Origin: an uncultured Saprospiraceae bacterium
Lineage (GTDB): Bacteria > Bacteroidota > Bacteroidia > Chitinophagales > Saprospiraceae
Assembly: GCA_938041445.1 (NCBI GenBank)
Contig: CALISO010000090.1
Location: 1 to 50,782 of the forward strand
Length of the DNA stretch: 50,782 bases
Direction of reading: 5' to 3'
Below the pieces are notes generated by a model, which saw only the letters and a program-made list of their open reading frames with translations, had not been told where the DNA came from and did not search any database. This document shows, in pieces, positions 24,713 to 33,779 of the stretch; within the stretch, counting starts at the first letter, position 1; the number at the start of each line of letters is the position of its first letter. Position numbers and translations under genes: made by a program.

Positions 24713-27436
24713 ATGATAAAGTATAATCTTCTATTACTTCTTTCTCTCCTTGTGATCGTCACAGGATGTAGAAAGGATATCGATGGACTCGGTGACTCTA
24801 CGGAAGTCATCAATCCTGTTGATGTAACGAACTCAAGGATTGCCAACCTTAATGGTCTGGTTTCAGATCTTGAAGGAGGGCCAATCTCAAACGCAAATGT
24901 CGAACTCAATGGAGAGATCGTCACTACTGACCAATATGGTTACTTCCGATTCACTGATAAGGTGATCAACAGAGAAGGTAGTAAGGTGACAATCAGCAAG
25001 ACTGGATACTTCGACTCTTACAAGTTTGTCTATCCAACTAGTGCTGGTGATTACTCACACATCAAAGTCTCACTTCCGTTAAAAGAACTCGCTGGCACCT
25101 TCAACGCTACTAGTGGTGGAGCAGCAGAGACCGTAGGTGGAGCCAAAATGACTTTTAGTCCCAACACAATAATGGATGCCAATGGCAACGAATACACAGG
25201 AAGTGTCAACATCTATGCACACTGGTATAATCCCAATGCAGACGATATCTCAATAGATATGCCGGGAGATCTCAGAGCAATCAATACACAAGGCGACGAA
25301 GTCCAATTGGCAACATTTGGAATGCTAGCAGTAGAGCTAGAGACACCCGACGGACAGCCTCTTAATATCAGCGAAGGAAATACAGCAGAGCTTACATTTC
25401 CACTCGAGGAATTAACTGATGGAGCTCCTAATGAAATTCCTATGTGGTACTTAGACGAGGAGACAGGTATTTGGGTTGAAGAAGGTCAAGCGACTAAGGT
25501 TGGTAACACCTATGTTGGAGAAGTCAGTCACTTTTCCTTCTGGAACTGTGATGCTCCCTTCCCACTTGTCAATATCAACGGGATTATCAAAGACTCAGAC
25601 GACAATCTCTTAACGAATGCATGGTTGTGTATGCAAGTAATAGGTGAAGGCGACAGCTGGTGGAATACTGGATACGGGTGGACAGATCAGAATGGAGAGT
25701 ATGCAGGTAAAATTCCAAAAAACAAGATTATTAGACTATCAGTTAAAGACAACTGTGGTAATGTCATCTATGAAGAAGAAATCGGACCATTTGACTCAGA
25801 TATCTCGATGGACCCAATCGTGGTAGACTATCAAGGTCTCGTAACGGTCTTTGGTATGGTGACAGACTGTGGTGGCGACTTAGTCACAGATGGCTATGTG
25901 GTTTTCAATGTAGATAATCCATTTAATCCGGAGTATCCAACTTCAGTCGTAGTATCAGTAGACGAAGAAGGTAACTTCTCTTACTCTGGTGACTTCTGTG
26001 AGAGTCTATCAGGCACCTTACAAGCATACGATTATGCATCAGCAACCTTTAGCGACGAGTTTGACTTTGAGGTAACTGCAGGTGCAGAGCTTGATCTTGG
26101 CGTGATTAGCCTTTGTGAGCAGCTAGATGAATTCTTCACCTTTAACGTTGATGGAGTATCTGGTCTATATACAGAGATGGAGGTATGTATTCTTGATGGC
26201 AATCTCACTATGACAAGGACAAGTCCAAATGGATTTGCTCAAAATCTACTCAATATTGATGCTGTCTCATTGGGTGACAACATTGCTGAGCTCTACTCAA
26301 TGTCTACATCTACTGCATTTATATTTTGTGACAATGACTGCAATAGTATTACTTGGGATATTACAGAATTAGGCACAAGCATAGGAGACTATCTAGAAGG
26401 GACTTTCGAAGGTGAAGCAGACCTAGATTCAGTAGTAGGTTCCACAGTACAAGTGTCAGGTAGCTTCAGGGCACCTATCGACTATATCGGAGCTGGAGCA
26501 TCTATCTCAGGAATGGCATGGGAGGATACGAATAGCAATGGTATCAGAGAAGCAGGTGAACCACCATTAGAAAACATTTATATTGGATTTGACAGTCAAA
26601 GTACTCAGACTGATGCAGATGGCCAATACAGTTTTACAGGACTTAAGCCTGGCACATATCAAGTATGGATGGAGTCCAATAATCCAGCAGGACCAGTTGA
26701 TCAAGGTGGAGATGATACGATTGACAACGATTTTGATGGATGGAATGGAGTCTCTGTAACGCTAGCCGAAGGAGAGAATCTAGAAAATCTTGATGCTGGG
26801 TTGGTTGAGTTTATTCAACCAATAGAGTGTGTTGTATTTGTAGATGGATATTGTGAGTGGACACAAGAAGGAACTGCGTTCGTTGAAGTATTTGGTGGAG
26901 TAGGCCCATATGTATTTCAATTTGAAGATGGCAATGGTAATGTCATAGAAGTTGGTGACAACCAAGAATTTTCGGTCGGAACATTACCTCCAGGCACTTA
27001 TGGTATGTCAGTAACTTCTGCTGATGGAGCATATTGTTACACGACATTTAATTTAGATTTTGGGATAGGGCAAGTGAGTGTAGCTGTTTGGCAAGACGAC
27101 GATCTCAATGGTGAATTCAATGAGTTAGATTTGCCTGCTGTAGGTACAGTGGTTGAGTTATATGATGCCAACGGCAACCTACAACAACAATCGGCTCCAT
27201 TCTCAGAGGATAGCTTTGATTTTACCTTTTTAGAAGTTCCTGGTGATTACTATGTCAAGGTGATACCTCCAGCAGGTTTCAAAGTTGGTGATATCCCAGT
27301 TGATCCAAATCCTGATTTTTTATCTTCAACAATATTCCCAGATGATGCCCCAGAAACTACTGGTCAATCTGAAATATTCACAATCACAGGATGCGATGAT
27401 TTCCTGACTATTGGAGCTGCTATAGTACCAGAATAA
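24713..27436 (+). CDS. Large modular lipoprotein with carboxypeptidase-regulatory and SdrD-B-like domains
   Basis: I choose the Met of MIKYNLLLLLSLLVIVTGCR, giving 907 residues with a clear signal peptide and lipobox (VTGC); the frame is open further upstream but that part has no protein-like features. A carboxypeptidase-regulatory-like Ig domain covers about 40-115 (LNGLVSDLEGGPISNANVEL). Further beta domains follow, with a conserved HFSFWNCD near 280. An SdrD-B-like domain (ISGMAWEDTNSNGIREAGEP, then DADGQYSFTGLKPGTYQVW) covers about 600-700, and a second, weaker one (AVWQDDDLNGEFNELDLPA) lies near the end. It is Asp/Glu-rich and probably binds calcium. It is divergent from dnaE2 and ends in a terminator before the sigma-factor gene. 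Likely a surface structural or adhesive protein; the ligand is unknown. Confidence 0.78.
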   Translation: MIKYNLLLLLSLLVIVTGCRKDIDGLGDSTEVINPVDVTNSRIANLNGLVSDLEGGPISNANVELNGEIVTTDQYGYFRFTDKVINREGSKVTISKTGYFDSYKFVYPTSAGDYSHIKVSLPLKELAGTFNATSGGAAETVGGAKMTFSPNTIMDANGNEYTGSVNIYAHWYNPNADDISIDMPGDLRAINTQGDEVQLATFGMLAVELETPDGQPLNISEGNTAELTFPLEELTDGAPNEIPMWYLDEETGIWVEEGQATKVGNTYVGEVSHFSFWNCDAPFPLVNINGIIKDSDDNLLTNAWLCMQVIGEGDSWWNTGYGWTDQNGEYAGKIPKNKIIRLSVKDNCGNVIYEEEIGPFDSDISMDPIVVDYQGLVTVFGMVTDCGGDLVTDGYVVFNVDNPFNPEYPTSVVVSVDEEGNFSYSGDFCESLSGTLQAYDYASATFSDEFDFEVTAGAELDLGVISLCEQLDEFFTFNVDGVSGLYTEMEVCILDGNLTMTRTSPNGFAQNLLNIDAVSLGDNIAELYSMSTSTAFIFCDNDCNSITWDITELGTSIGDYLEGTFEGEADLDSVVGSTVQVSGSFRAPIDYIGAGASISGMAWEDTNSNGIREAGEPPLENIYIGFDSQSTQTDADGQYSFTGLKPGTYQVWMESNNPAGPVDQGGDDTIDNDFDGWNGVSVTLAEGENLENLDAGLVEFIQPIECVVFVDGYCEWTQEGTAFVEVFGGVGPYVFQFEDGNGNVIEVGDNQEFSVGTLPPGTYGMSVTSADGAYCYTTFNLDFGIGQVSVAVWQDDDLNGEFNELDLPAVGTVVELYDANGNLQQQSAPFSEDSFDFTFLEVPGDYYVKVIPPAGFKVGDIPVDPNPDFLSSTIFPDDAPETTGQSEIFTITGCDDFLTIGAAIVPE

Positions 27437-27448
27437 TATGACAACCAA

Positions 27449-27486
27449 ATGGAGTTGAAGTGATTAATGAATTGCTTCAACTCCAT
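27449..27486 (+). terminator. Intrinsic terminator after the large lipoprotein gene
   Basis: A perfect 12-bp stem, ATGGAGTTGAAG with CTTCAACTCCAT, with a 14-base loop, followed by CTTTAATTTATACTT. It starts 12 bases after the stop codon and separates this gene from the sigma-factor unit. Confidence 0.75.
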
Positions 27487-27537
27487 CTTTAATTTATACT
27501 TCCTATCTTAATGACATTTTAACCGTTGATCTAATAC

Positions 27538-28098
27538 GTGCCAAAGTACTCTGACATACTGACAATCATGCAAGGATGCAAAGAAGGTGACCCTGTTGCC
27601 CAGAAGGCACTGGTGATGTCATGCTCAGAGACTCTCTATACTGTATCACTCCGATATATGCGACACGAGGCAGATGCTCAAGATGTCTTACAGGAATCGC
27701 TAATTAAAGTATTTAGAGCAATCCAAACATTTGATCCAAAGCGAGGAAACGCTATGGGATGGATGCGAAGAATTGTGATCAATACTGCTCTTAAGCAAAT
27801 CAGTAAGCGAACTCATACCGATGAGATCGAAGACTATTATAACTACGAATCCATAGACCCTGAAGCTCTTTCTGATCTAAAAGCTGAAGATCTAATGGAA
27901 GTTGTTATGTCATTGCCACCTATGTATCGCAAGGTGTTCAACCTATCGGTAATAGATGGCTACAATCACAGGGAGATAGGAGACTTACTCGGAATCAACG
28001 AGTCTACTTCTAGATCCAACCTTGCAAGAGCGAAATGCTTCTTGAGAAAACAATTGTTAAAACTAGAAAATCACGAATCATGGGTAACAGCAAAATAG
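27538..28098 (+). CDS. ECF-type RNA polymerase sigma factor
   Basis: 186 residues from a GTG start; an ATG at codon 11 (MQGCKEGDP) is a possible alternative. Region 2 covers about 10-90 with YMRHEADAQDVLQESLIKVFRAI, and GWMRRIVINTALKQISKR marks its end. Region 4 covers about 125-180 with LPPMYRKVFNLSVIDGYNHREIGDLLGI and the recognition helix in ESTSRSNLARAKCFLRKQL. The 3' end overlaps the next gene by 19 bases, implying translational coupling with the putative anti-sigma factor. Such factors redirect RNA polymerase to a small regulon when released from the anti-sigma protein. The target promoters cannot be read here. Confidence 0.92.
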   Translation: MPKYSDILTIMQGCKEGDPVAQKALVMSCSETLYTVSLRYMRHEADAQDVLQESLIKVFRAIQTFDPKRGNAMGWMRRIVINTALKQISKRTHTDEIEDYYNYESIDPEALSDLKAEDLMEVVMSLPPMYRKVFNLSVIDGYNHREIGDLLGINESTSRSNLARAKCFLRKQLLKLENHESWVTAK

Positions 28099-29555
28099 AT
28101 ACCATCATTCAACATAAATTATTAGGTCACAGAACTGGCCTTAATAAAGAGTCTCTTTGGGCTGCCATTGAGGGCGATGTAGTGACAAGCACTGCAACTA
28201 CCCTACCGACTAACAAGACAGATAATTCACTACTTCGCATTTTACCTTTTCTACTATTGGCAGCAGCTGTAGGCTTGTCTTCTATGTATCTGTTGACAAA
28301 TGATGAGGCTGCCGATGCTAAAAGCCCAGCTACTCTACAAACCCAAATCGCTACGTCAAATGTCACCTCAAATGAAAATCCGCAATCAAAGAATGACAAT
28401 GCTACAATAGCTCCAGCAATACTCGATAAAACAGAAGTAACGAATACACTAGCTGACTTAGATAAGCAGCCAACTCAATTAAAGAGTAAGATTGCACAAG
28501 CTCAAGCAGCAATTAATCAAAATAAGATACAACCAACTACTAAGCAACAAGAGATTAATAGCCAAGCAAAACAGCAAACTTTTAGACCGTCGACAATCGC
28601 TGAGACTGTATTTACGGCCAATAATTCTGATATAACTCCTAGTGTTCAGTTCTCATCAATCATTTCTAAGCAATCAACTGTAGGTGTAGATAACAATGTA
28701 AACTCATCCAAGACAGATATCATTACTCCGCTAAGTAATAATGTTCTACAGCCTTTTAATTATGATACTCCTTCTGTTGCTATCACTGAAGACTATATGT
28801 CGCCGTTCAAGGACAAAATCAGTTGCTATAGTTATGGGCCAAGCAAACTAAAAATCAGCGGTCTGCTCTATTATGGACCAGGAGGAAGTCTGAGGTCGCT
28901 AAAGACCAATGATGAGGAGATGAATACCTTAGTAGAAGAAAGAAAAAATAGCGAAGTAGTCCTAGAGAATCACAGAGCTGGGCTACAACTCAAGGCAACA
29001 ACTAATAGTGGTATTTACTTTAAAGCTGGACTTGAAAGAAGTATTATTAATGAAAAATTTCAGCAATTCTCAACTGACACAACTATGGAAATCAGACAAG
29101 TTATAGTTGAGATAATTGAGTATCCTGACGGTAGTACTGATGAAGTATATGGAGATCAATTAGTTACGATCATATCTAGAAAGGAATGGAAAAAATATAA
29201 TCAATTTAAGACTTTTGACTTGACAGCAATTGTTGGGTATGAAAGGACCATAAAAAAGTGGAAGTATGCTGTAGAAGGGGGAGTAATCTACAATTTCAAT
29301 ACTGAATTCGATGGGACAATCTTAAATGATGTTTCTCTTCAACCAACAGGAGATACAGACCAATTATTCAAGACTCAGACTGGCATTGATTTACATTTAG
29401 CAGGTGGTCTAGGGTTTGACATCTTACCATCTATGACTCTTTGGGCTATGCCTTCTATTAGGTTTGATCTCAACAACATCAATCAGGCATCTTATAACGT
29501 TGACCAGTCATATCAAATGGCTAATCTCCTACTTGGACTAGAGTACCGATTCTAA
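28080..29555 (+). CDS. Putative dual-membrane-spanning anti-sigma factor with outer-membrane barrel
   Basis: 491 residues from the ATG that overlaps the end of the sigma-factor gene. Residues 1-40 (KLLGHRTGLNKESLWAAIEGD) look like the short cytoplasmic N-terminus of Bacteroidota anti-sigma factors. A membrane helix covers about 51-72 (LLRILPFLLLAAAVGLSSMYL). Residues about 75-250 are a Ser/Thr/Asn/Gln-rich linker long enough to cross the periplasm. Residues about 265-491 have alternating beta strands typical of an outer-membrane barrel and end LLLGLEYRF, with the terminal Phe that barrels use for insertion. The layout matches the dual membrane-spanning anti-sigma (Dma) proteins described in Bacteroides thetaiotaomicron. 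The assignment is from layout, not alignment. It ends in a strong terminator. Confidence 0.7.
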   Translation: MGNSKIDTIIQHKLLGHRTGLNKESLWAAIEGDVVTSTATTLPTNKTDNSLLRILPFLLLAAAVGLSSMYLLTNDEAADAKSPATLQTQIATSNVTSNENPQSKNDNATIAPAILDKTEVTNTLADLDKQPTQLKSKIAQAQAAINQNKIQPTTKQQEINSQAKQQTFRPSTIAETVFTANNSDITPSVQFSSIISKQSTVGVDNNVNSSKTDIITPLSNNVLQPFNYDTPSVAITEDYMSPFKDKISCYSYGPSKLKISGLLYYGPGGSLRSLKTNDEEMNTLVEERKNSEVVLENHRAGLQLKATTNSGIYFKAGLERSIINEKFQQFSTDTTMEIRQVIVEIIEYPDGSTDEVYGDQLVTIISRKEWKKYNQFKTFDLTAIVGYERTIKKWKYAVEGGVIYNFNTEFDGTILNDVSLQPTGDTDQLFKTQTGIDLHLAGGLGFDILPSMTLWAMPSIRFDLNNINQASYNVDQSYQMANLLLGLEYRF

Positions 29556-29584
29556 CTAGGAAGAATAGAATCAATATAATAGAT

Positions 29585-29627
29585 ATTCCTATTGTCAATT
29601 CAACTTGGCAATAGGAATTTTTATTTT
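29585..29627 (+). terminator. Strong intrinsic terminator of the sigma/anti-sigma unit
   Basis: A 14-bp stem (one wobble pair) between 29585-29598 and 29605-29618 with a 6-base loop; the outer ten pairs are ATTCCTATTG with CAATAGGAAT. It is followed directly by TTTTTATTTT. Confidence 0.92.
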
Positions 29628-29774
29628 CTGCTACTTCATGATCAAATTAAAGAATGCAATCCTAGGGTGCTAAATAGAATTAGAATTTCTTAAAGTTTTC
29701 ATCAGAAGTTGGAATTCTAAGACTTTGGCATAGCGTTTGAATACATTAAAGAAAAACCTAATATTTTCAAGAGA

Positions 29775-30341
29775 ATGAGAATCACTATCCAACTTTTACT
29801 TGTCCTAGTTTGTGCAATACTCGTCTCCTTTAAAGGAAACAAGTCGTCAACAAAATCTGAAGGTTATACCTATATCAATGAATTCAAAGAATTAGCTATT
29901 GCAGAGATGCATCGATCTGGTATACCTGCAAGCATTACGCTGGCACAGGGTATGCATGAGTCCAACTATGGTGCTAGTAACTTAGCAACTATAGCTAACA
30001 ATCACTTCGGTATCAAGTGTAAATCGTATTGGAAGGGGCAGACTTACTATCACAAGGACGATGACTTCGATAAGAACGGTAACCTGATGAAGTCGTGTTT
30101 CAGAGCATACAACGACTCTGTCGAGTCATATATTGATCATTCTAACTTTCTTAAGTACTCATCGAACTACGTTAGTTTATTCAATCTTCATCACACTAAT
30201 TATATTGCCTGGGCACATGGATTGAAACAATCAGGATACGCTACAGACCCGAATTATGCTGAAAAACTTATCAGAATCATTGAGAACTACAATCTCAATC
30301 AGTTTGACAGAATTAGTGAAGAATCCCTAAGAAATTATTAA
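29775..30341 (+). CDS. GH73-type glucosaminidase (peptidoglycan hydrolase)
   Basis: 188 residues with a signal peptide at about 1-20. The catalytic domain of the FlgJ/LytG glucosaminidase family covers about 40-165: GIPASITLAQGMHESNYGAS holds the catalytic Glu within the ITLAQGMHES block, followed by NNHFGIKCKSYWKG and CFRAYNDSVESYIDHSNFL. It would cleave the GlcNAc-MurNAc bond in the periplasm. There is no LysM or SPOR cell-wall-binding module, as in other minimal members. It stands as a single gene, convergent with pdxA. The 169-base gap between them shows no clear terminator. Confidence 0.9.
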   Translation: MRITIQLLLVLVCAILVSFKGNKSSTKSEGYTYINEFKELAIAEMHRSGIPASITLAQGMHESNYGASNLATIANNHFGIKCKSYWKGQTYYHKDDDFDKNGNLMKSCFRAYNDSVESYIDHSNFLKYSSNYVSLFNLHHTNYIAWAHGLKQSGYATDPNYAEKLIRIIENYNLNQFDRISEESLRNY

Positions 30342-30510
30342 AATTTAAATATGTACTTGCATCACTATCAGAAAGTAAGTATCTTTGAAGCGTAAGCCGG
30401 AGCTGTGATTACAAAATCGACAGATCAATAAACCAATCTGAGTAGCGTATTAATTAGAACCTTTTAGTACACAACCTAACCTACTCTCGAGAATGTGATG
30501 GAGCTTTGGT

Positions 30511-31539
30511 TTACTTTTTCAACGGATTCGCCGTTAACTCCCTATAATTATCCCTACTCTTCTTGATATCAATTGCATAATACAGTGCTTGTCTGAATGA
30601 CGCTGGATTCGCTTGATCTTTACCTGCGAGTGCATATGCAGTACCATGATCAGGTGATGTCCTCACTACTGGTAGCCCAGCAGTATAATTCACACCATTA
30701 CTAAATGTCAAGGACTTGAAAGGTATCAATCCTTGGTCGTGATACATCGCTAGAATACCATCTACCTTACTCACTTGATCACTACCAAAAAACCCATCAG
30801 CTGGATAAGGTCCAAATACCATTGAGCCCTTCTTCTTGATTTCCATTATTAATGGTGTAATGATTTCTTTCTCTTCCTTACCGATAGAGCCATCATCACC
30901 AGCATGCGGGTTAAGACCTAGGACAGCAATTTTTGGCTTTTCATATCCAAAATCCTCAATCAATGACCGTTCTAAAATTTGAAGTTTTGTGTTTATCTGC
31001 TCTTTATTGATGTCTTTCAATACATTACCGAGTGGTACATGGCCACTAACAGTAGCAACTTTGAGTCCATCTGATACCATAAACATTAGTTGATTATCTA
31101 CACCTAGTGCACGACCTAGGTATTCAGTATGTCCAGGATATCCCCAACCAGAAAGCTCCATTGCATGCTTATTGATGGGAGCTGTTACGATTGCATCTAG
31201 TAGACCTTCTTTCGCATCTTTCACCATTCTATTGAGAGAGTCGATCGCATATTGTCCAGAAGCCTTCGTTGCTTTACCTAGGGTAATTTCAACATTTTCA
31301 TCACCGCAAGCAATGACATTTATCTTATTGAATGAAACTGTAGTTGCATCCTTTGTATTGACAAAGGTGGTCTCTACATCTTTGAGTCTATCCTTGTGAT
31401 AATTCAGCACTTTGACACTTCCGTAAACGATGGGAGTGATCTGCTTAAGTATAGCCTTATTATTGAGAGCTTTGAGGATGACTTCCGGTCCGATACCATT
31501 CACATCTCCTATCGATATCCCTACTTTATACTTCTTCAT
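30511..31539 (-). CDS. pdxA: 4-hydroxythreonine-4-phosphate dehydrogenase
   Basis: Oxidises 4-phosphohydroxy-L-threonine in the DXP-independent branch of pyridoxal phosphate synthesis; the product condenses with DXP through PdxJ. 342 residues, the normal length. Signatures include GISIGDVNGIGPEVI at the N-terminus, TAPINKHAM, GHTEYLG, the metal-binding LNPHAGDDGSIG and MYHDQGLIPFK. The metal-ligand histidines are all in place. It is divergent from rsmA with 135 bases between the start codons, so the two have separate promoters. Confidence 0.96.
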   Translation of the reverse strand: MKKYKVGISIGDVNGIGPEVILKALNNKAILKQITPIVYGSVKVLNYHKDRLKDVETTFVNTKDATTVSFNKINVIACGDENVEITLGKATKASGQYAIDSLNRMVKDAKEGLLDAIVTAPINKHAMELSGWGYPGHTEYLGRALGVDNQLMFMVSDGLKVATVSGHVPLGNVLKDINKEQINTKLQILERSLIEDFGYEKPKIAVLGLNPHAGDDGSIGKEEKEIITPLIMEIKKKGSMVFGPYPADGFFGSDQVSKVDGILAMYHDQGLIPFKSLTFSNGVNYTAGLPVVRTSPDHGTAYALAGKDQANPASFRQALYYAIDIKKSRDNYRELTANPLKK

Positions 31540-31674
31540 TACTTGCTGTCAAATTGATTGATAATCTCTATTCAGAATTTTGAATACGATTGAGTTTAGA
31601 AGTCCAAAGATAAGAATAAATCACTCTGTATAGATTGCCACTAACTGCTATTCCAAATTGCTTACTTTTACCCT

Positions 31675-32457
31675 GTGAAGTTCGCGAAAAAGAAATATGG
31701 CCAGCATTTTTTGACCAATATGGCCCTTGTAGAGCAGATTGCTTCTTATGTTAAAGATGCAGCAGAGCAATACACGTATAATGTACTAGAGATAGGGCCC
31801 GGCCGAGGTGTGCTCACCCAATATCTGTCTAAGATTCCTAATATCAATCTCAAAGTTGTAGAAGTCGATCCAGATATGGTAGAGGTACTGACTCAAGAAC
31901 AGATTGTCAAGTCAGAACAGATAGTCGAAGCGGATATTCTTCAGACTGATATACGTAAGATTTTTGGCGGGGATCAATATTTGCTTGTCGGTAACTTCCC
32001 GTATAATATCTCTTCTCAGATTGTCATCAAAATGCTTGTCAATAAAGCCTACATACCAGCAATGATAGGTATGTTTCAAAAAGAGATGGCTGATAGAGTG
32101 TTATCAGAATATGATAAAAAATCTTATAGTAGACTTTCTGTCTTGACACAAGCACAATACTCTGGAAGAAAGCTTGTGAAAATCTCCCCGGGATCGTTTA
32201 ATCCTCCACCTAAGGTAGACTCGATGGTTATCAGACTAGATAGGAAGGATGAAGTAGAAGACATTTATAATGAAAAACTCTTCAGAACTGTAGTAGCACT
32301 AATCTTTAGCAAAAGGCGTAAGATGCTACGAAATACATTGAAAAGTCTCATCACCGACGAAACTCTTTTGGAGAATCCATACTTTACTATGAGACCAGAG
32401 CAATTACTCGTAGAAGACTTTGGGAAGATTACAACATTGATATTAAATCAAAAATAA
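31675..32457 (+). CDS. rsmA: 16S rRNA dimethyladenosine transferase (KsgA)
   Basis: Dimethylates two adjacent adenosines near the 3' end of 16S rRNA (A1518 and A1519 in E. coli numbering), a late step in small-subunit assembly. 260 residues, GTG start. The N-terminal KKYGQHFLTN is diagnostic, the SAM-binding motif is LEIGPGRGVLTQYL, and the target-adenine motif is NFPYNISS. The C-terminal region contains SFNPPPKVDSMVIRL. It leads a compact forward run of four genes (gaps of 8, 17 and 13 bases) with the YqeY-like, hydrolase and aroA genes. Confidence 0.97.
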   Translation: MKFAKKKYGQHFLTNMALVEQIASYVKDAAEQYTYNVLEIGPGRGVLTQYLSKIPNINLKVVEVDPDMVEVLTQEQIVKSEQIVEADILQTDIRKIFGGDQYLLVGNFPYNISSQIVIKMLVNKAYIPAMIGMFQKEMADRVLSEYDKKSYSRLSVLTQAQYSGRKLVKISPGSFNPPPKVDSMVIRLDRKDEVEDIYNEKLFRTVVALIFSKRRKMLRNTLKSLITDETLLENPYFTMRPEQLLVEDFGKITTLILNQK

Positions 32458-32465
32458 CACGATAT

Positions 32466-32912
32466 ATGGCACTCGAATCAACTATCATGGAAGATATGAA
32501 AGCGGCAATGAAAGCAAAAGATAAAGTTGCTCTGAGAGGAATCAGAGCAATCAAGTCTGCTATCCAGCTTGCTAAAACTGATGGGACCAATACGGAGTTG
32601 GACGCAGCGGGAGAAATCAAAATGCTCCAAAAGCTAGCCAAGCAAAGAGAAGATTCTCTTGATATCTACATCAAGCAAAATCGTGAAGATTTAGCTCAAG
32701 TAGAACGAGAAGAACTGGAGGTGATAAAGAAATATCTACCTGCACAAATGTCTGAAGACGAACTCAAGCCTATAATTCAAGAGATTATCACATCGACTGG
32801 TGCATCTGGAATGCAAGATATGGGTAAGGTGATGGGAATGGCAAGTGCTAAGCTCGCTGGCAAATCTGATGGGAAGACAATCTCTGCTATCGTCAAAGAA
32901 TTGCTTACTTAG
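32466..32912 (+). CDS. GatB/YqeY-domain protein
   Basis: 148 residues forming the two-part helical YqeY fold: an N-terminal helical bundle (about 1-95) with MKAAMKAKDKVALRGIRAIK and a C-terminal domain (about 96-148) with MQDMGKVMGMASAKLAGKSD. This domain also occurs as the tRNA-binding tail of GatB and of some glutaminyl-tRNA synthetases. A role in tRNA handling is plausible but unproven for free-standing members. It lies 8 bases after rsmA, in a run of genes for translation and metabolism. Confidence 0.9.
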   Translation: MALESTIMEDMKAAMKAKDKVALRGIRAIKSAIQLAKTDGTNTELDAAGEIKMLQKLAKQREDSLDIYIKQNREDLAQVEREELEVIKKYLPAQMSEDELKPIIQEIITSTGASGMQDMGKVMGMASAKLAGKSDGKTISAIVKELLT

Positions 32913-32929
32913 TCATCAAATTAGACTAA

Positions 32930-33766
32930 ATGAAGCACACCTATGACTTACGATCTAGTGATGGTGTATCACTCTATAATACTGCATGGTTAATTCCAAA
33001 AGCAAGGGCAACGGTACTCATTATGCATGGTTACGCTGAGCATATCGAACGCTACAATTACGAAGCATCGGTACTCAACAACTCCGGCTATTCAGCATTT
33101 GGCTACGACCAAAGAGCCCACGGAAGATCGGATGGTCAAGACTGCTACATCAAGAACTTCGATGACTTGTGTGATGATCTGAAATCAGTCATCAAGTATA
33201 TCAATCCTCAGACACCATTCTTCATCCATGCTCATAGTGTAGGAGCCTTAGTAACGATTAAATACCTGCTCGATCATCATAACGAAGAGATGCCTAAGAT
33301 ATCTGGAATCATTACGACTGGTGCAGCATTACAAGTATCCAGAGACTTGTCCCCAGTATTACAGAAAGTCTCCGGACTCCTTGGCCGATTGACACCGAGA
33401 TTGAAGACAATCAGCCTGCCTCTCAAGACGATTTCTCATGTAGCTGCTGTCCAGGAGGACTATGAAAATGATCCTCACAACTATCGCGGAGGTATCTACG
33501 CCTCTGCTGGTTACCAAATATTGAAAACAACAAAAGAAGTCTCTAGTCGATTGAATGAAGTCTCGATACCGTTGCTTGCGATGCACGGTGGTGATGATCA
33601 ATTAATAGAAAAAGAAGGAACTGAAAAACTCTACAATCGAACATTATCCACAGACAAGACTATTATAATCTGGGATGGACTTGCTCATGAGATTACACGA
33701 TCTGTAGATAAAGAAAAGGTATTTATGACAATGACTGACTGGATACAAAATCGCCTCAATAATTAA
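32930..33766 (+). CDS. Alpha/beta hydrolase, monoacylglycerol-lipase-like
   Basis: 278 residues without a signal peptide, so probably cytoplasmic. The fold and motifs match the serine aminopeptidase S33 / monoglyceride lipase group: oxyanion-hole HGYAEHIERY, GYDQRAHGRSDG, nucleophile elbow HAHSVGA (Ser within H-S-V-G), acid in MHGGDDQLIE and the catalytic His in DGLAHEI. The cap region lies around residues 130-200. Likely substrates are monoglycerides or lysophospholipids, by family only. It sits between the yqeY-like gene and aroA with short gaps, which says little about its pathway. Confidence 0.86.
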   Translation: MKHTYDLRSSDGVSLYNTAWLIPKARATVLIMHGYAEHIERYNYEASVLNNSGYSAFGYDQRAHGRSDGQDCYIKNFDDLCDDLKSVIKYINPQTPFFIHAHSVGALVTIKYLLDHHNEEMPKISGIITTGAALQVSRDLSPVLQKVSGLLGRLTPRLKTISLPLKTISHVAAVQEDYENDPHNYRGGIYASAGYQILKTTKEVSSRLNEVSIPLLAMHGGDDQLIEKEGTEKLYNRTLSTDKTIIIWDGLAHEITRSVDKEKVFMTMTDWIQNRLNN

Positions 33767-33779
33767 TCACAATAATTGT

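Noticed and set aside
30342-30510. A distant inverted repeat (TAAACCAA and TTGGTTTA) between the glucosaminidase gene and pdxA.
   Set aside because: The arms are only 8 bp and separated by a loop of about 75 bases, with no T-run; not convincing as a terminator or RNA.
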